The notes beneath the pieces were generated by a model. It had not been told where the DNA came from, made no database searches, and saw only the letters and a list, made by a program, of their open reading frames with translations. Shown in pieces: positions 49,951-58,801 of a stretch of DNA of 64,000 bases. Each line of letters begins with the position of its first letter. Within the stretch, counting starts at the first letter, position 1. Position numbers and translations under genes: made by a program. Source of the stretch: Planctomycetota bacterium (GTDB lineage: Bacteria; Planctomycetota; Phycisphaerae; Phycisphaerales; UBA1924); the NCBI GenBank assembly GCA_018968885.1, contig JAGWZK010000015.1, positions 26,871-90,870 on the forward strand. The letters are read 5' to 3'.

Positions 49951-50502
49951 ATGGCAAAGCACTTGGCCCTCTATCCTGGCTCGTTCGACCCGATCACCTT
50001 TGGGCACTTGGATGTGATTCGGCGGGGGCGGCGTCTGTTTGACGAGTTGGTGGTGGCGGTGGGGCGGAATCCCGGGAAGCAGCCGCTATTTTCCGCCGAA
50101 GAGCGGACGGCGATGGCCGAGGCGTTGGTGAAGGAGTTGATGAGGGAATCGCCTCACGATGCGCCGGTACGGGTGGCGAGCTTTGATGGATTGACCGTGG
50201 ACTTTGCCAAAAGCGTCGGCGCAACTGTGCTGTTGCGTGGCGTGCGGAATCTGAATGATCTGCAGTACGAGATTCAGCAGGCGGTGACCAATCGTGAAGT
50301 AGCGGACCTGGAGACGGCGTTTGTGGTGGCGGGGCAGAGTTTCGCGTACACCAGTTCGTCACTGATCCGCCAGATCGCGGCGATGGGTGACGACATGAAC
50401 GCGCTGAAGGCGATGGTGCCGCCACTCGTGATTGAGGGGTTGAAGAAGAAAAAGGCGAGCAAGCATCCGATGCTGGAGGCGCTGCGCCGGGGTGAAGGTT
50501 GA
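49951..50502 (+). CDS. coaD: Phosphopantetheine adenylyltransferase
   Basis: CoaD adenylates 4'-phosphopantetheine to dephospho-CoA in coenzyme A synthesis. The 183-residue product has the nucleotidyltransferase motif YPGSFDPITFGHLDVIRRG at residues 8-26 (T-x-G-H), RGVRNLNDLQYE near 93-104 and the ISSS-type segment FAYTSSSLIRQIA near 130-142. Length is about 20 residues above usual because of a Lys-rich C-terminal tail. ATG at 49951 begins the conserved N terminus; the frame is open upstream. It abuts the esterase gene tail to tail with no gap. Confidence 0.96.
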   Translation: MAKHLALYPGSFDPITFGHLDVIRRGRRLFDELVVAVGRNPGKQPLFSAEERTAMAEALVKELMRESPHDAPVRVASFDGLTVDFAKSVGATVLLRGVRNLNDLQYEIQQAVTNREVADLETAFVVAGQSFAYTSSSLIRQIAAMGDDMNALKAMVPPLVIEGLKKKKASKHPMLEALRRGEG

Positions 50503-52104
50503 TCACTTTGCGGTCGGGGGCATCTGCGCCCGCGGCTTCTGCTCCATCATCCACTCAAACGCTTGCGGCAGTGCTGGCCCGACCATGAGGGTGTGGCCCC
50601 AATTTTGCATCTCGCGGGCCTCGATGGGCAATGCGTTTGTCTTTGCGGCTTCATTGATGCGATTGATATCGATCTTGTCAGTGAGGGGGTCAAGAGTGGC
50701 ATAGATCGCGAGCATCGGCGCGAGAGATTCGCCAGCGTTCATGGGCTTGGTGGGCATACGTCCACCAGCGAGACACACCACACCGGCGAGTGAAGTGGCG
50801 CGGGTGCGGGCCAGGCCGGATGCGGCTGCCGCGCCCATGGAGTGGCCGATGACGAAGACGCGGGACCGGTCGATGGGATAATCCGCGGCGAGTTGGTTGA
50901 CGAGTGTGTCAAAGAGCGCGGGGCTGGTCATGAATGCGGTGGTGCTTGGGCACGCGAGTATGCAGCCGTGGTCTTCCGCTTGACGCTTGGCTTCGCCATT
51001 GCCGTAGGCAGAGAGGAACATCGCTTCATCACCACCGGCACCGTGTAGCGCGATGATCAAAGGAACGGGACCGCGATTGAAGGACTGAGGTGGTGCGTAG
51101 ACGTACATGGGGATTGCAGCGCCCTCGGCGATGATTGGGCGAAAAACGAGGCCATCGTGATTCTTGAAGGGATTCATGCCGTAGCGCATGAGTTTGAGAT
51201 TGCCAGGGAGTTCGGCCAGCACGCCCGCGCGAAAGCCGAGAAAGTGCGCGGAGTTCTGGGTGTTGTGCGGCTGATCGACGAGGGCGAGGCGGGCCTGCAC
51301 GATGGAGCGGGCGATGTCGAGGCCGGGTTTATCGGCGGTGTCAGCAAGTTGGCCCTGCCATTCGGCGATGTTGGCGGCGTGTTCTGGCGAGGGGAGGATG
51401 AACTGCCGTGATTCCCAGAGTTCCAGACTGCTGCCCGGCGTGGGGATGGTGAATGTGACGGAGAGGGGGCGATCCAGATGCGGGTGAACATACTTGGACA
51501 GTGGTATGGACGATTCAAACTTCTGTCCGGCGGGAACATTGAGAGGAATCTGATGCAGCTCGCTGCCCATCGAGCCAATCTCGTAGAAGAGTTTGGCATT
51601 GATGTCATGCGGCAGTGGAAAGAGGGAGTGGAATGTGAGGGATGGATTGGGACCAGTCAGGTCAAAGCGAACGGTGAGAGAACGAAGAGTTTGCCATGCT
51701 TGGGCTTGAGTTTGGTTCTCCGCGGACGAAAGTGTGCCAGCGAGCTGCGCGAGTTCCTGAACAGCGGAAGCGAAACGTCCCGCAAAAAAAGAGAGGGTTA
51801 CGGCGTCAAAGGTCTTGTTGACCTGCGCGAGCTGCTCAGGCGGTGGAGGGTTGACTTTGATCATCGCATCGATGCGTTGGTACGCAATAGCGAGGTCTTC
51901 GCGCGTAGGGGCGGGAAAGGTGGGCTTCGCGGGCGGAACGGACGTTGGTGGAGTTGAGGGTGCAGGTGGCACCTGGGGCTGTGTAATAGGTTGGGCCGCG
52001 GCGACGCTGCACACCAGCGTGAGCACGACAGCCGCAGCGAACTGGGCGCGTGAGGTGAATCTGTGCAATTGATGAACGAGGTTGGAGTAGAGGCGGCGGA
52101 ACAT
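50503..52104 (-). CDS. Exported alpha/beta-hydrolase (esterase/depolymerase-like)
   Basis: The 533-residue product has a signal peptide (cleavage after AAAQ near 33), a Pro/Thr-rich linker, a helical and beta N-terminal module of about 280 residues and a C-terminal alpha/beta-hydrolase domain. The hydrolase part has the oxyanion segment IIALHGAGGDEAMFLSAYG and the likely triad Ser422 in VIGHSMG, Asp472 in ATLDPLTD and His504 in NWGHTLM. This resembles feruloyl esterases and PHB depolymerases of the LpqC type. Substrate unknown; periplasmic or secreted. ATG at 52104 starts the signal peptide; the open frame runs 44 codons further. Confidence 0.85.
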   Translation of the reverse strand: MFRRLYSNLVHQLHRFTSRAQFAAAVVLTLVCSVAAAQPITQPQVPPAPSTPPTSVPPAKPTFPAPTREDLAIAYQRIDAMIKVNPPPPEQLAQVNKTFDAVTLSFFAGRFASAVQELAQLAGTLSSAENQTQAQAWQTLRSLTVRFDLTGPNPSLTFHSLFPLPHDINAKLFYEIGSMGSELHQIPLNVPAGQKFESSIPLSKYVHPHLDRPLSVTFTIPTPGSSLELWESRQFILPSPEHAANIAEWQGQLADTADKPGLDIARSIVQARLALVDQPHNTQNSAHFLGFRAGVLAELPGNLKLMRYGMNPFKNHDGLVFRPIIAEGAAIPMYVYAPPQSFNRGPVPLIIALHGAGGDEAMFLSAYGNGEAKRQAEDHGCILACPSTTAFMTSPALFDTLVNQLAADYPIDRSRVFVIGHSMGAAAASGLARTRATSLAGVVCLAGGRMPTKPMNAGESLAPMLAIYATLDPLTDKIDINRINEAAKTNALPIEAREMQNWGHTLMVGPALPQAFEWMMEQKPRAQMPPTAK

Positions 52105-52225
52105 GACAAACTCCGTAGATGAGCGTGGACTGGGTTCAGTTGTTTGGGTTTTTGGTGGGTTTGGTTTCGCGCCTAGATGACAGGGCAGAATCTGGAGATT
52201 CATGGTTATGGGGCCACAATCCGGC

Positions 52226-52849
52226 ATGACTGGCACCCCTTCGACCCCTTCCCTGACCGCTCACACCTTTGGCGACCTGCTGACCTCAATCGCCGCCAAG
52301 ACTCCGACTCCCGGTGGTGGCGCAGTGGCGGGAAGCGTCGGCGCTATCGCGGCATCGCTTGCCCACATGGTGGTGGCGTACTCAGTGGGGAAGAAGAACC
52401 TGGCGCAGCATCAACCGGCACTGGAGTCGGCTTCGAAGCAGTTGATTCGGATGCGCGAGATGTATGTGCAATTGGCTGAGGAGGATGCCGCGGCGTATGG
52501 GCTGGTGAATGAGTTGCAGAAACTACCGGAGACAGATGCGCGGCGTGTTGCAGAATTGCCAGCCGCGCAGCGGGCGGCGGTGGATGTGCCGCTGGCGGCG
52601 ATGGCACTGAGCGTTGAGTTGCTGCGGCTGTGCGAGGCGTTGCAGCCGATCACGAATGCGTACTTGAAGAGTGATCTGGGAATCGCGACGGTCCTGGCGG
52701 AGGCGACGAATCGATCGAGTGCATGGAATGTGCACATCAATCTGACGGGGTTGTCGGCAGACCAACAGGGGGCAGCGCGGGAGCAGTTTCTGAAGTTGCT
52801 GGAAGTTGGGAACGCGATCAGCCGGAAGGTGGAGGCGGCGTGCCGCTGA
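52226..52849 (+). CDS. Cyclodeaminase/cyclohydrolase family protein (FchA-like)
   Basis: The 207-residue product matches the formiminotetrahydrofolate cyclodeaminase family: FGDLLTSIAAKTPTPGGGAVAGSVGAIAASLAHMV at about 12-46, including the conserved TPTPGGG turn, then a four-helix body and TNRSSAWNVHINLTGL near the end. These enzymes turn 5-formimino-THF into 5,10-methenyl-THF, or act as methenyl-THF cyclohydrolase. No histidine-degradation gene is near, so the one-carbon role is inferred from family only. The ATG at 52202 is an alternative start. Confidence 0.88.
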   Translation: MTGTPSTPSLTAHTFGDLLTSIAAKTPTPGGGAVAGSVGAIAASLAHMVVAYSVGKKNLAQHQPALESASKQLIRMREMYVQLAEEDAAAYGLVNELQKLPETDARRVAELPAAQRAAVDVPLAAMALSVELLRLCEALQPITNAYLKSDLGIATVLAEATNRSSAWNVHINLTGLSADQQGAAREQFLKLLEVGNAISRKVEAACR

Positions 52850-53018
52850 GAGCCGGTTTTGCGGGGATTTTGGGGTAAAACGACCGGTCGGTGTCGCTGA
52901 TTTTTCGAGGCAGGAAACCTAGTATCGCGGCCCGGAAAAACGGGGCGAATCGAGCCAATCTGGGACATATCGCGGCGGCCCATTACGGCCCGCAGCGGAT
53001 ACAGGATCGGAGTTTCTG

Positions 53019-54122
53019 ATGGATGCTGGCATTGTCGGGTTGCCGAATGTGGGCAAGAGCACGCTGTTCAACGCTTTGACCAAGGCCAATGCCCTGGCGG
53101 CGAACTATCCGTTCGCGACGATCGAGCCAAACGTGGGCGTGGTGCCGATTCCTGACCCGCGGCTGAACATCATTCAGAGTTTCATCAAGACGCAGAAGGT
53201 GATCCCTGCCGCGCTGCGGCTGGTGGACATCGCGGGCATCGTGAAGGGGGCAAGCGAAGGCGAAGGATTGGGGAACAAGTTCCTTTCGCACATTCGTGAG
53301 GTGGATGCGATTCTGCAGGTGGTGCGGTGCTTCACCAAGGCACCGGGCGGTGAAGACATCACGCACGTGGCGGGTTCAGTCGATCCTCTGCGTGATATCG
53401 ACATCATCAATACTGAACTGGTGCTGGCAGACCTGGAAACGGTGGAACAGGCGTTGCCCAAGGCAGAGCGTGCCGCGAAGGGACGCGAGGCCGAAACAGT
53501 GGCGCGGTATGAGTTGTTGAAGAAGGTGAAACCACTGCTTGCGGAAGGAAAGCCAGCGCGGCAGATGAAGATTGATGACCCTGAGCAGCAGAAGCAGATG
53601 AAGGGGTTGTCGCTGTTGACGGCCAAGCGTGTGCTGTATGTGATGAATGTGGATGAGGATGATGTGAATGGCACCGGGCCGATGGCGCAGCGTGTGCGTG
53701 AGCATGCGGCCAAGGAAGGTTCAGAATGTGTGCCAGTGTGTGCGAAGATTGAGAGTGAGCTGTCGCAGCTGGCGGATGCCGAGCGCGATGAGATGCTGGA
53801 GATGGTTGGATTGAAGGAGCCAGCGCTGGCTTCGCTCGCGCGTGCAGCGTACAAGTTGCTGGGCCTGCAGAGTTACTACACGGCGGGTGAGAAGGAAGTG
53901 CGGGCCTGGACGGTGCCGGTTGGGGCGACTGCGCCGCAGGCGGCGGGTGTGATCCACACTGATTTTGAGAAGGGTTTCATCCGGGCTGAAATCTATTCCG
54001 TAGCGGATTTGCAGCAGCACAAGAGCGAAAAGGCGATCAAGGAAGCTGGAAAGATGCGGATCGAGGGCAAGGACTACATCATGCAGGATGCGGATGTGTG
54101 CCACTTCCTGTTTAATAACTGA
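53019..54122 (+). CDS. ychF: Redox-regulated ribosome-binding GTPase/ATPase YchF
   Basis: YchF belongs to the Obg family but favours ATP. The 367-residue product has the P-loop [15 protein letters not shown] at residues 7-21, [20 protein letters not shown], the DxxG region [29 protein letters not shown], the NVDED position of the NKxD motif (here MNVDEDD, as in YchF), and the C-terminal TGS domain ending [30 protein letters not shown]. All family marks are intact. It is not in an obvious operon. Confidence 0.97.
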   Translation: MDAGIVGLPNVGKSTLFNALTKANALAANYPFATIEPNVGVVPIPDPRLNIIQSFIKTQKVIPAALRLVDIAGIVKGASEGEGLGNKFLSHIREVDAILQVVRCFTKAPGGEDITHVAGSVDPLRDIDIINTELVLADLETVEQALPKAERAAKGREAETVARYELLKKVKPLLAEGKPARQMKIDDPEQQKQMKGLSLLTAKRVLYVMNVDEDDVNGTGPMAQRVREHAAKEGSECVPVCAKIESELSQLADAERDEMLEMVGLKEPALASLARAAYKLLGLQSYYTAGEKEVRAWTVPVGATAPQAAGVIHTDFEKGFIRAEIYSVADLQQHKSEKAIKEAGKMRIEGKDYIMQDADVCHFLFNN

Positions 54123-54132
54123 GCGGGATGAA

Positions 54133-54999
54133 TCAGGTTGGTGATGAGGTGCCGGACTGAGCCGCAGTGGTGGTCGTGGCTGGTGGCGCGACCACTTTGT
54201 CTGTGCTAATCGTGTTGCCACATTCGGGGCAGGTGGGGGCGGAGAGGCCGTGGATGTCGTAGCCGCAGTGGGCGCAATGACGAGAGGTGCGGGCGGCGTG
54301 CCGCACGGCGATGGCGGCCCAGATGCCGAGGGTGGCGCAGGTGGTGTGCCAGAGGATGCCGATCATGACCCAAATCTCGACAGGAGTCTTTAGGGTCGCT
54401 TGGATACGAGTCAGATTTAGCCAATATTGGAGCGAACCAACCAAGACACCGAGGGTGAACAACGTCAAGGGCGCGATCCGGGCGATTCGTGGGATGTGTG
54501 GTCTGCGCGTGGTCAACATGATCCACAGAACCACACATAGAACGATGTGCTGTAGCAGGACGAGAGATGGCGCTTCGGAAGTGTGCATAGGAATTCGACC
54601 GAAAGTCGTCATCAGCGCACGCGAAGCAGGAACATACTGCCATAGCCAGCGTGCGAGATAGAAAACCAGCGGCGCATTTGTGAGCATCCACACGCAAATC
54701 AATGCCCACTGCCACCATGCCCAACGGCGCGGCAGCAGGAACATTACGATCAGGAGCCAGAGGAGCGTGACAGGAGAGACAAGGATGCCTGTCAGTGAGG
54801 GCCAATAGGCACCAAAGAGCAGTTGGCTAATGACAACGCGGTAGATGACCTCCATTCCCCAGAAGCGTTCGATGAGAGCAAAGAGTGCGTAGCGCAGGTC
54901 ATAGCCGCCAACGAGGCAGTAAAGCAGGAAGGCGACGACGGGAAGGCCGGCGAGGCCGAACCAACCGAAGCCGCGGAATGAGCGGAAAACGAGCTGCAC
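54133..54999 (-). CDS. Membrane protein with C-terminal zinc ribbon
   Basis: The likely 288-residue product has about seven hydrophobic spans and a C-terminal zinc ribbon RHCAHCGYDIHGLSAPTCPECG, a form seen in many planctomycete membrane proteins. No function is known. The GTG at 54999 begins just before the first hydrophobic region; the frame stays open to 55305, but that part is Gln/His/Leu-rich and overlaps the next gene. It converges on ychF with 10 bases between stops. The start is uncertain. Confidence 0.65.
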   Translation of the reverse strand: MQLVFRSFRGFGWFGLAGLPVVAFLLYCLVGGYDLRYALFALIERFWGMEVIYRVVISQLLFGAYWPSLTGILVSPVTLLWLLIVMFLLPRRWAWWQWALICVWMLTNAPLVFYLARWLWQYVPASRALMTTFGRIPMHTSEAPSLVLLQHIVLCVVLWIMLTTRRPHIPRIARIAPLTLFTLGVLVGSLQYWLNLTRIQATLKTPVEIWVMIGILWHTTCATLGIWAAIAVRHAARTSRHCAHCGYDIHGLSAPTCPECGNTISTDKVVAPPATTTTAAQSGTSSPT

Positions 55000-55140
55000 G
55001 AGAGAAGAGAATAGTGTTGGGGAGGGTTGAGGGTTGCAGAAAGGGAGCGGATCGTGTTGATCAGCGTGCGCTTGGGAAGTTGCGTGAGTCTGTAGAATCC
55101 GGGTATGGGCGAATTCGCGATCTAGCGGCGTGTAGCCAAA

Positions 55141-55881
55141 TTGATCTTGGCAGAGAAGCCCTCGGTGGTTGCAGGGGTGGAATTGCTTTTTGGAGAGTTG
55201 GATAAGAAGTACCCTAAGCACGGGTGGAAGCAGTGCGAGAAGTTGCCGTGGCGGAAGTTGCTGGATGAATGGGTGGAGTGGCTTGATGTGCTGGTGAAGG
55301 AGCACAAGCCGCCGCTGGTGCGGCTGGTGTGGTTTGAGACGCCGGAGTCTTTGAACGACACGATGACGTCGGTCTCGGGGTGGAAGGAGGTCGGGCGAAA
55401 GGATGATGCGTGGGGCGCAGATGAGGATCGCGTGTGGCCAATCAATGAAGAGGGGAACACGTTAGAGCGGGGGAAGTTCATGATGCCTCTGGTGGATGAG
55501 GCGATGGAGATGGGCGGGTGGGGTGACAAGTGTGAAGACGATGCTGTGCAGGCGGCAGTGCACGCCGTTGTGTATGGCGTAAATCTGCTACTGGTGCTGA
55601 ATGGATTGCCATTGAGCCGGTTGGCGAAGGAGCAACGCGAGCCGCTGGGCGTGACGTGCGGGTGGGCATCAGGAGATTGTGATGTTGTGGGGGGATTGGT
55701 GGATGGGGAGTGGGGGAAGTTTCCAAGGGGGACACTTGCGAGGAAGCCAACAGAGCCGCCGGATGACAGGATGGCTGAGTTGTTTCCGTTGCAGTATTTG
55801 AAGTGTGGCGGTGACCCGAACTGGAGAGGAAAGACGAGTGGCGAAACGCTGTTGTTTCGTGCTTGGCTTAATGACATATAA
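55141..55881 (+). CDS. Unknown protein with C-terminal ankyrin start, cut by in-frame TAA
   Basis: This is the N-terminal part of a gene read as 246 residues. The bulk, a Trp/Glu/Lys-rich domain (EKLPWRKLLDEWVEWLDVLVKEHKPP, WGDKCEDDAVQAAVHAVVYG), is not recognised. Its end, LQYLKCGGDPNWRGKTSGETLLFRAWLNDI, is clearly the start of an ankyrin repeat. The stop TAA at 55879-55881 falls within that repeat, and the same frame resumes immediately with the second half of it, so this is one gene split by a nonsense codon. Start uncertain: TTG at 55141 or GTG at 55165. Confidence 0.6.
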   Translation: MILAEKPSVVAGVELLFGELDKKYPKHGWKQCEKLPWRKLLDEWVEWLDVLVKEHKPPLVRLVWFETPESLNDTMTSVSGWKEVGRKDDAWGADEDRVWPINEEGNTLERGKFMMPLVDEAMEMGGWGDKCEDDAVQAAVHAVVYGVNLLLVLNGLPLSRLAKEQREPLGVTCGWASGDCDVVGGLVDGEWGKFPRGTLARKPTEPPDDRMAELFPLQYLKCGGDPNWRGKTSGETLLFRAWLNDI

Positions 55882-56634
55882 GAAATTCGAGAGATCCTGC
55901 ACCGTGGAGTAAGTGCGAAGGAGAAGAACAACAGTGGAGATGACTGCCTGTGGAGATTCGGAGCGGCAAAGATCGATGTATTGAACCTATTGATTGAGTA
56001 TGGTGCCGATCCGCGAAGCGTGTCATTTCGGAAGAGTGTGCTTCATGATGGGCGATGCACTGTTGAGCACTTGGAATTGCTGGAGAAGTACGGGTGCAAG
56101 GGAGACGAAATTGATGTTCTTCGAGATATTGCGACGTCAAACTGCTACCACCGCACACGTGACAAAGCTTTGGAACAGCAACTGCGATTCTGGCTCGAGA
56201 GAGGCAAATCAATTCACGGCACTCCGCAGTCGCTTGAACCACCGATTTGGTCAGCACTCAAAGCGCATGCGGATGAACTAGCCGAGCATCGCGACTGGTT
56301 GACACGAGAGAAGGATATTGGAGGGCGGTGGGATTACTGGCACGACAAGGTTGCAATCATGCTTCTGAAGTACGGCGCGAATCCCAACGCTGTGTGGAAA
56401 GGCGAGGCGCACACGCTCATTCCGCTCGGTGCCACACCTCTGATGGTCCAGCGATACGACGACACAAATCTGATCAAGACTCTGTTGAAGCACGGTGCAG
56501 ATCCCCAAGCCCGGTGTACGCAAGGAAGAACGGCTTTGGACTATGCCAAGGATGCCGCTGGACACCCGCAAGTGATCGGAAATGAGGCGGTGGCGAAGTG
56601 TGTCACCATCCTCGAGAAAGTCACAAAGGTGTAG
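55882..56634 (+). pseudogene. Ankyrin-repeat continuation after in-frame stop
   Basis: Directly after the TAA, in the same frame, the DNA reads EIREILHRGVSAKEKNNSGDD and LWRFGAAKIDVLNLLIEYGADPRSV, completing the interrupted ankyrin repeat, followed by two more repeat-like stretches (VAIMLLKYGANPNAVW and LIKTLLKHGADPQARCTQGRTALDYAKDAAGHPQV). It ends at 56634. A separate start such as the TTG at 55981 is possible but would leave a repeat cut in half. Ankyrin repeats bind proteins; the partner is unknown. Confidence 0.6.
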
Positions 56635-56671
56635 AGTTTACAGTTCGAGGCACATATTCAGGAGGTTCACC

Positions 56672-57166
56672 ATGCCCCCCACCGACCCCACACTCATCCT
56701 GCTCGCGCACGACCGCTGGGCCACGCGAAACATCTTGAATGCATGTGAGCCACTGGCGTTTGAGCAGTTGCATCGAAAGTTTGAGATGGGGTGCGGCACG
56801 CTGCACGACACAACCGTGCACATCATCGGTGCTATGCGGGTCTGGGCTGACACGCTGGGTCAGCGGCAGGTGCGGCCGTGGATCGATGAAGCCCCGCGGC
56901 GTAGAGTCGCGGAATTAGTGGCATTGCACGCCGAAGCCGCGACGGACCTGGCGGCGGTCGCCCTCTCTGGCCCGCTAGATCAGTCCTTGCAGCGTGAACG
57001 ATTGGGGACGGTGTACACCTACACGCGTGCGACGATCATCATGCACGTGACGACGCACGGCATGCACCATCGGGCCCAGATGCTGAACATGTTGCGGCAT
57101 GTCGGGGTGAATCCGCTGCCGCCATCCAGTGTGGTGGAATGGAGCCTGGCGGGGTGTCCTGAGTGA
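56672..57166 (+). CDS. DinB-family protein
   Basis: The 164-residue product is a four-helix DinB/YfiT-like protein. The metal-binding histidines are seen in TLHDTTVHIIGAMRVW near 45-60 and MHVTTHGMHHRAQMLNML near 128-145 (H-x3-H). Such proteins are thiol transferases or metal-dependent hydrolases of mostly unknown substrate. A perfect Shine-Dalgarno AGGAGG stands six bases before the ATG at 56672. It is the last complete gene before the change in DNA character at about 57.5 kb. Confidence 0.88.
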   Translation: MPPTDPTLILLAHDRWATRNILNACEPLAFEQLHRKFEMGCGTLHDTTVHIIGAMRVWADTLGQRQVRPWIDEAPRRRVAELVALHAEAATDLAAVALSGPLDQSLQRERLGTVYTYTRATIIMHVTTHGMHHRAQMLNMLRHVGVNPLPPSSVVEWSLAGCPE

Positions 57167-57212
57167 GTTGTCGGGGGCGGCACCGCTCGGCGAATGGTGT
57201 ATCGCCATCCCT

Positions 57213-57509
57213 TCACGCGGGCCAGATTTCGCCCTCAACCAACTCGACCGAGTTCCCGGCAGGATCACGAACGTAGAGAGAGCGCCCGCCGCGCTTCCAG
57301 GTGCGATCCAGTTCGACTTCCACTTCTAACTCCGCAAACCGTTTGAGCCACTGATCGAGCATCCCGGCGGTTACGCGGAATGCGATGTGGCCCGGGCCTG
57401 TTGTGCCGTGAGTGGGAACTCCCCTTCCTGGCGTCGCGGCGTACGCCGGGTGAAACAGCAGGAGGACGGCATCACCGGTTGGGAACGCCCGGGCTGCCGA
57501 TCGAAAGCC
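57213..57509 (-). pseudogene. VOC (glyoxalase/bleomycin-resistance) protein, 5'-truncated
   Basis: Reading the minus strand to the stop at 57213-57215, 98 codons fit the second part of a VOC-fold protein: GDAVLLLFHPAYAATPGRG, GTTGPGHIAFRVTAG, RTWKRGGRSLYVRDPAGNSV and ELVEGEIWPA. The Glu in VELVEGE and the His in GPGHIAF are usual metal ligands. The first 50 or so residues (with the YRDVLG-type motif) are missing: upstream of 57509 the frame runs into unrelated high-G+C sequence and has no start. The cut marks a recombination or assembly junction. Confidence 0.75.
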
Positions 57510-57555
57510 CCGTGAATCTGGCCACTTTCGACGTACGCCACGTTCGCTTGCACAC

Positions 57556-57571
57556 GCGCTTGCACAAGCGC
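57556..57571. repeat. 16-bp palindrome GCGCTTG-CA-CAAGCGC
   Basis: Perfect 7-bp arms round a CA centre. A further half-copy CGCTTGCACA lies just before it at 57545-57554, so the unit may be a bound operator or recombinase site. Confidence 0.6.
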
Positions 57572-57900
57572 GCGCATAATCGGAAATCCCGCCCCCGCGC
57601 CCGCCCCGCTACGTTCGCCCACGGGCGGCCCGGCCCGGTACTGGCCCCGACGCCGGGCTTGGCCCAACGGCCGCACGTCGGGCCAGCGTGGCGGGACGTT
57701 GGCGGCGTCTACGCGTCTACGCATACAGAACCCGCGACCACACCGCCGTGGGCGGGGATTCTGTAGACATAGACGCCCGGCTGCCCCGGCGTAGGTACTT
57801 GGCGGGGGACGGTCGAAGGCGATGCCTACGGGAACAGCCGCGCTTGGCGACAGAGTTTGTTTCGCGCGGGGATGGCCGATCTCCGACCGAATCCGGCCGT

Positions 57901-57935
57901 TTGCCCACATGTCGCCGAACTTGCCCACATGTCGC
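57901..57935. repeat. Two 15-bp direct repeats, 20-bp period
   Basis: TTGCCCACATGTCGC occurs at 57901-57915 and again at 57921-57935. The 20-bp spacing places both on the same face of the helix, as in a regulator or iteron site. The core ACATGT is self-complementary. Confidence 0.75.
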
Positions 57936-58041
57936 GGAATGACGGCGAAACCGCTGCGGTTTGCCTTGCCTCGTGGCGGATGTCATGGCTTCATGTGTCA
58001 CAACGCGGGCGGAATCGCCGCCCGCGACGGAGGCCACGAAC

Positions 58042-58389
58042 ATGGACGCCACGACGAAGACGACGATCGAGATGGCCAGGACGCTGGCCCGCCGCGGGTT
58101 CGCGGTGCGGAGCATCGAGATCCAGACGCCCGACGGCCGCTGCTGGTGCATCGACACGGTCGCCCCCGGACGGGCCCGCCATGCCGATGGGCACTGGGGG
58201 CCCAAGGCCGGAGCGTTGGGCGGCTTCCGCCTGTTCGAGATCGACCATGAACGCGACGATGCGCCGATCGAGCACGACCCGGTGGATTACGACACCTGGG
58301 ATATGGGCGACCTGATCGACTATCTGAACGCGGTCGGTCAACCGAAGCCCCGGCCGAGCACGACTCGCACAACCGATCCGACGACCTGA
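58042..58389 (+). CDS. Small hypothetical protein
   Basis: The 115-residue product is not recognised. It is acidic at the C-terminal half (EIDHERDDAPIEHDPVDYDTWDMGDLIDYL) and has an N-terminal RRGFAVRSIEIQTPDGRCWCIDTV with one C-x-C pair. GGAGG at 58029-58033 lies eight bases before ATG 58042, which decides the start over the longer frame. A hairpin overlaps its stop codon. Confidence 0.65.
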   Translation: MDATTKTTIEMARTLARRGFAVRSIEIQTPDGRCWCIDTVAPGRARHADGHWGPKAGALGGFRLFEIDHERDDAPIEHDPVDYDTWDMGDLIDYLNAVGQPKPRPSTTRTTDPTT

Positions 58390-58417
58390 AGCCCGCGTGA
58401 TGCGGGCTTCGCTGTTT
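58388..58417 (+). terminator. Hairpin after small gene 1
   Basis: A perfect 9-bp stem GAAGCCCGC / GCGGGCTTC with loop GTGAT, starting at the second base of the TGA stop codon (58387-58389), followed by GCTGTTT. The weak U-run makes it a poor terminator, or a boundary hairpin. Confidence 0.6.
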
Positions 58418-58456
58418 ACCAGAGAACCACACCCCCAAAACCCGAGGAGCACGACC

Positions 58457-58711
58457 ATGACGAAGCGCACGACCAAGCCCGAACCGACCGCCGCCGAAAC
58501 CTACGCCGCGAGGCGCAATGACATCGCCCGCCTGATGGACGTCCTGCAGATGGAACTCGACAAGCACGCCGAGCAGGCGAAGGTCGACCCGCGCAACTGG
58601 GGCCACACGGGCGACCTCGGGAAGGTCCGCAGCGACCTGATCGACCTGGTTGGGTTCATGAGCGGGAGGGACCGCGAGCACGTCGAGGCCTTCCTGGCCG
58701 ACGCCGAGTGA
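58457..58711 (+). CDS. Small hypothetical protein
   Basis: The 84-residue product has a basic start (MTKRTTKPEPTAAETYAARR) and a helical body (DIARLMDVLQMELDKHAEQAK, then VRSDLIDLVGFMSGRDREHVEAFLADAE). No family known to me. GAGGAG at about 58444-58449 gives a clear ribosome site. It could bind nucleic acid or another small protein; that is a guess. Confidence 0.68.
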   Translation: MTKRTTKPEPTAAETYAARRNDIARLMDVLQMELDKHAEQAKVDPRNWGHTGDLGKVRSDLIDLVGFMSGRDREHVEAFLADAE

Positions 58712-58751
58712 CCCCACGCGGCGTCGCGGGGAACCGCGGCCGCCACGTTTC

Positions 58752-58774
58752 CCCCGCCGCGCTGTGCGGCGGGG
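58752..58774 (+). terminator. Hairpin after small gene 2
   Basis: A perfect 9-bp stem CCCCGCCGC / GCGGCGGGG with loop GCTGT, followed by TTCGC. It has the same stem length, loop length and next bases as the hairpin after small gene 1, but no real U-run. Confidence 0.5.
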
Positions 58775-58801
58775 TTCGCACCCGACACGAAGGAGTCCGA
58801 C

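Larger units (their letters stand above)
57510..58041. other. High-G+C junction region without a supported gene
   Basis: About 530 bp with frames open on several strands because of high G+C, none with start signals or family marks. It contains the palindrome at 57556-57571, the 8-bp tandem GTCTACGCGTCTACGC near 57708-57723 and the 20-bp-spaced direct repeats at 57901-57935. The region lies between the truncated VOC gene and the first small gene of the next part, and could hold an attachment site. Confidence 0.5.

Noticed and set aside
57380..57940. Overlapping frames of 84-185 codons at the junction
   Set aside because: They run across the truncated VOC gene and the repeats without any recognisable domain; high G+C explains their length.
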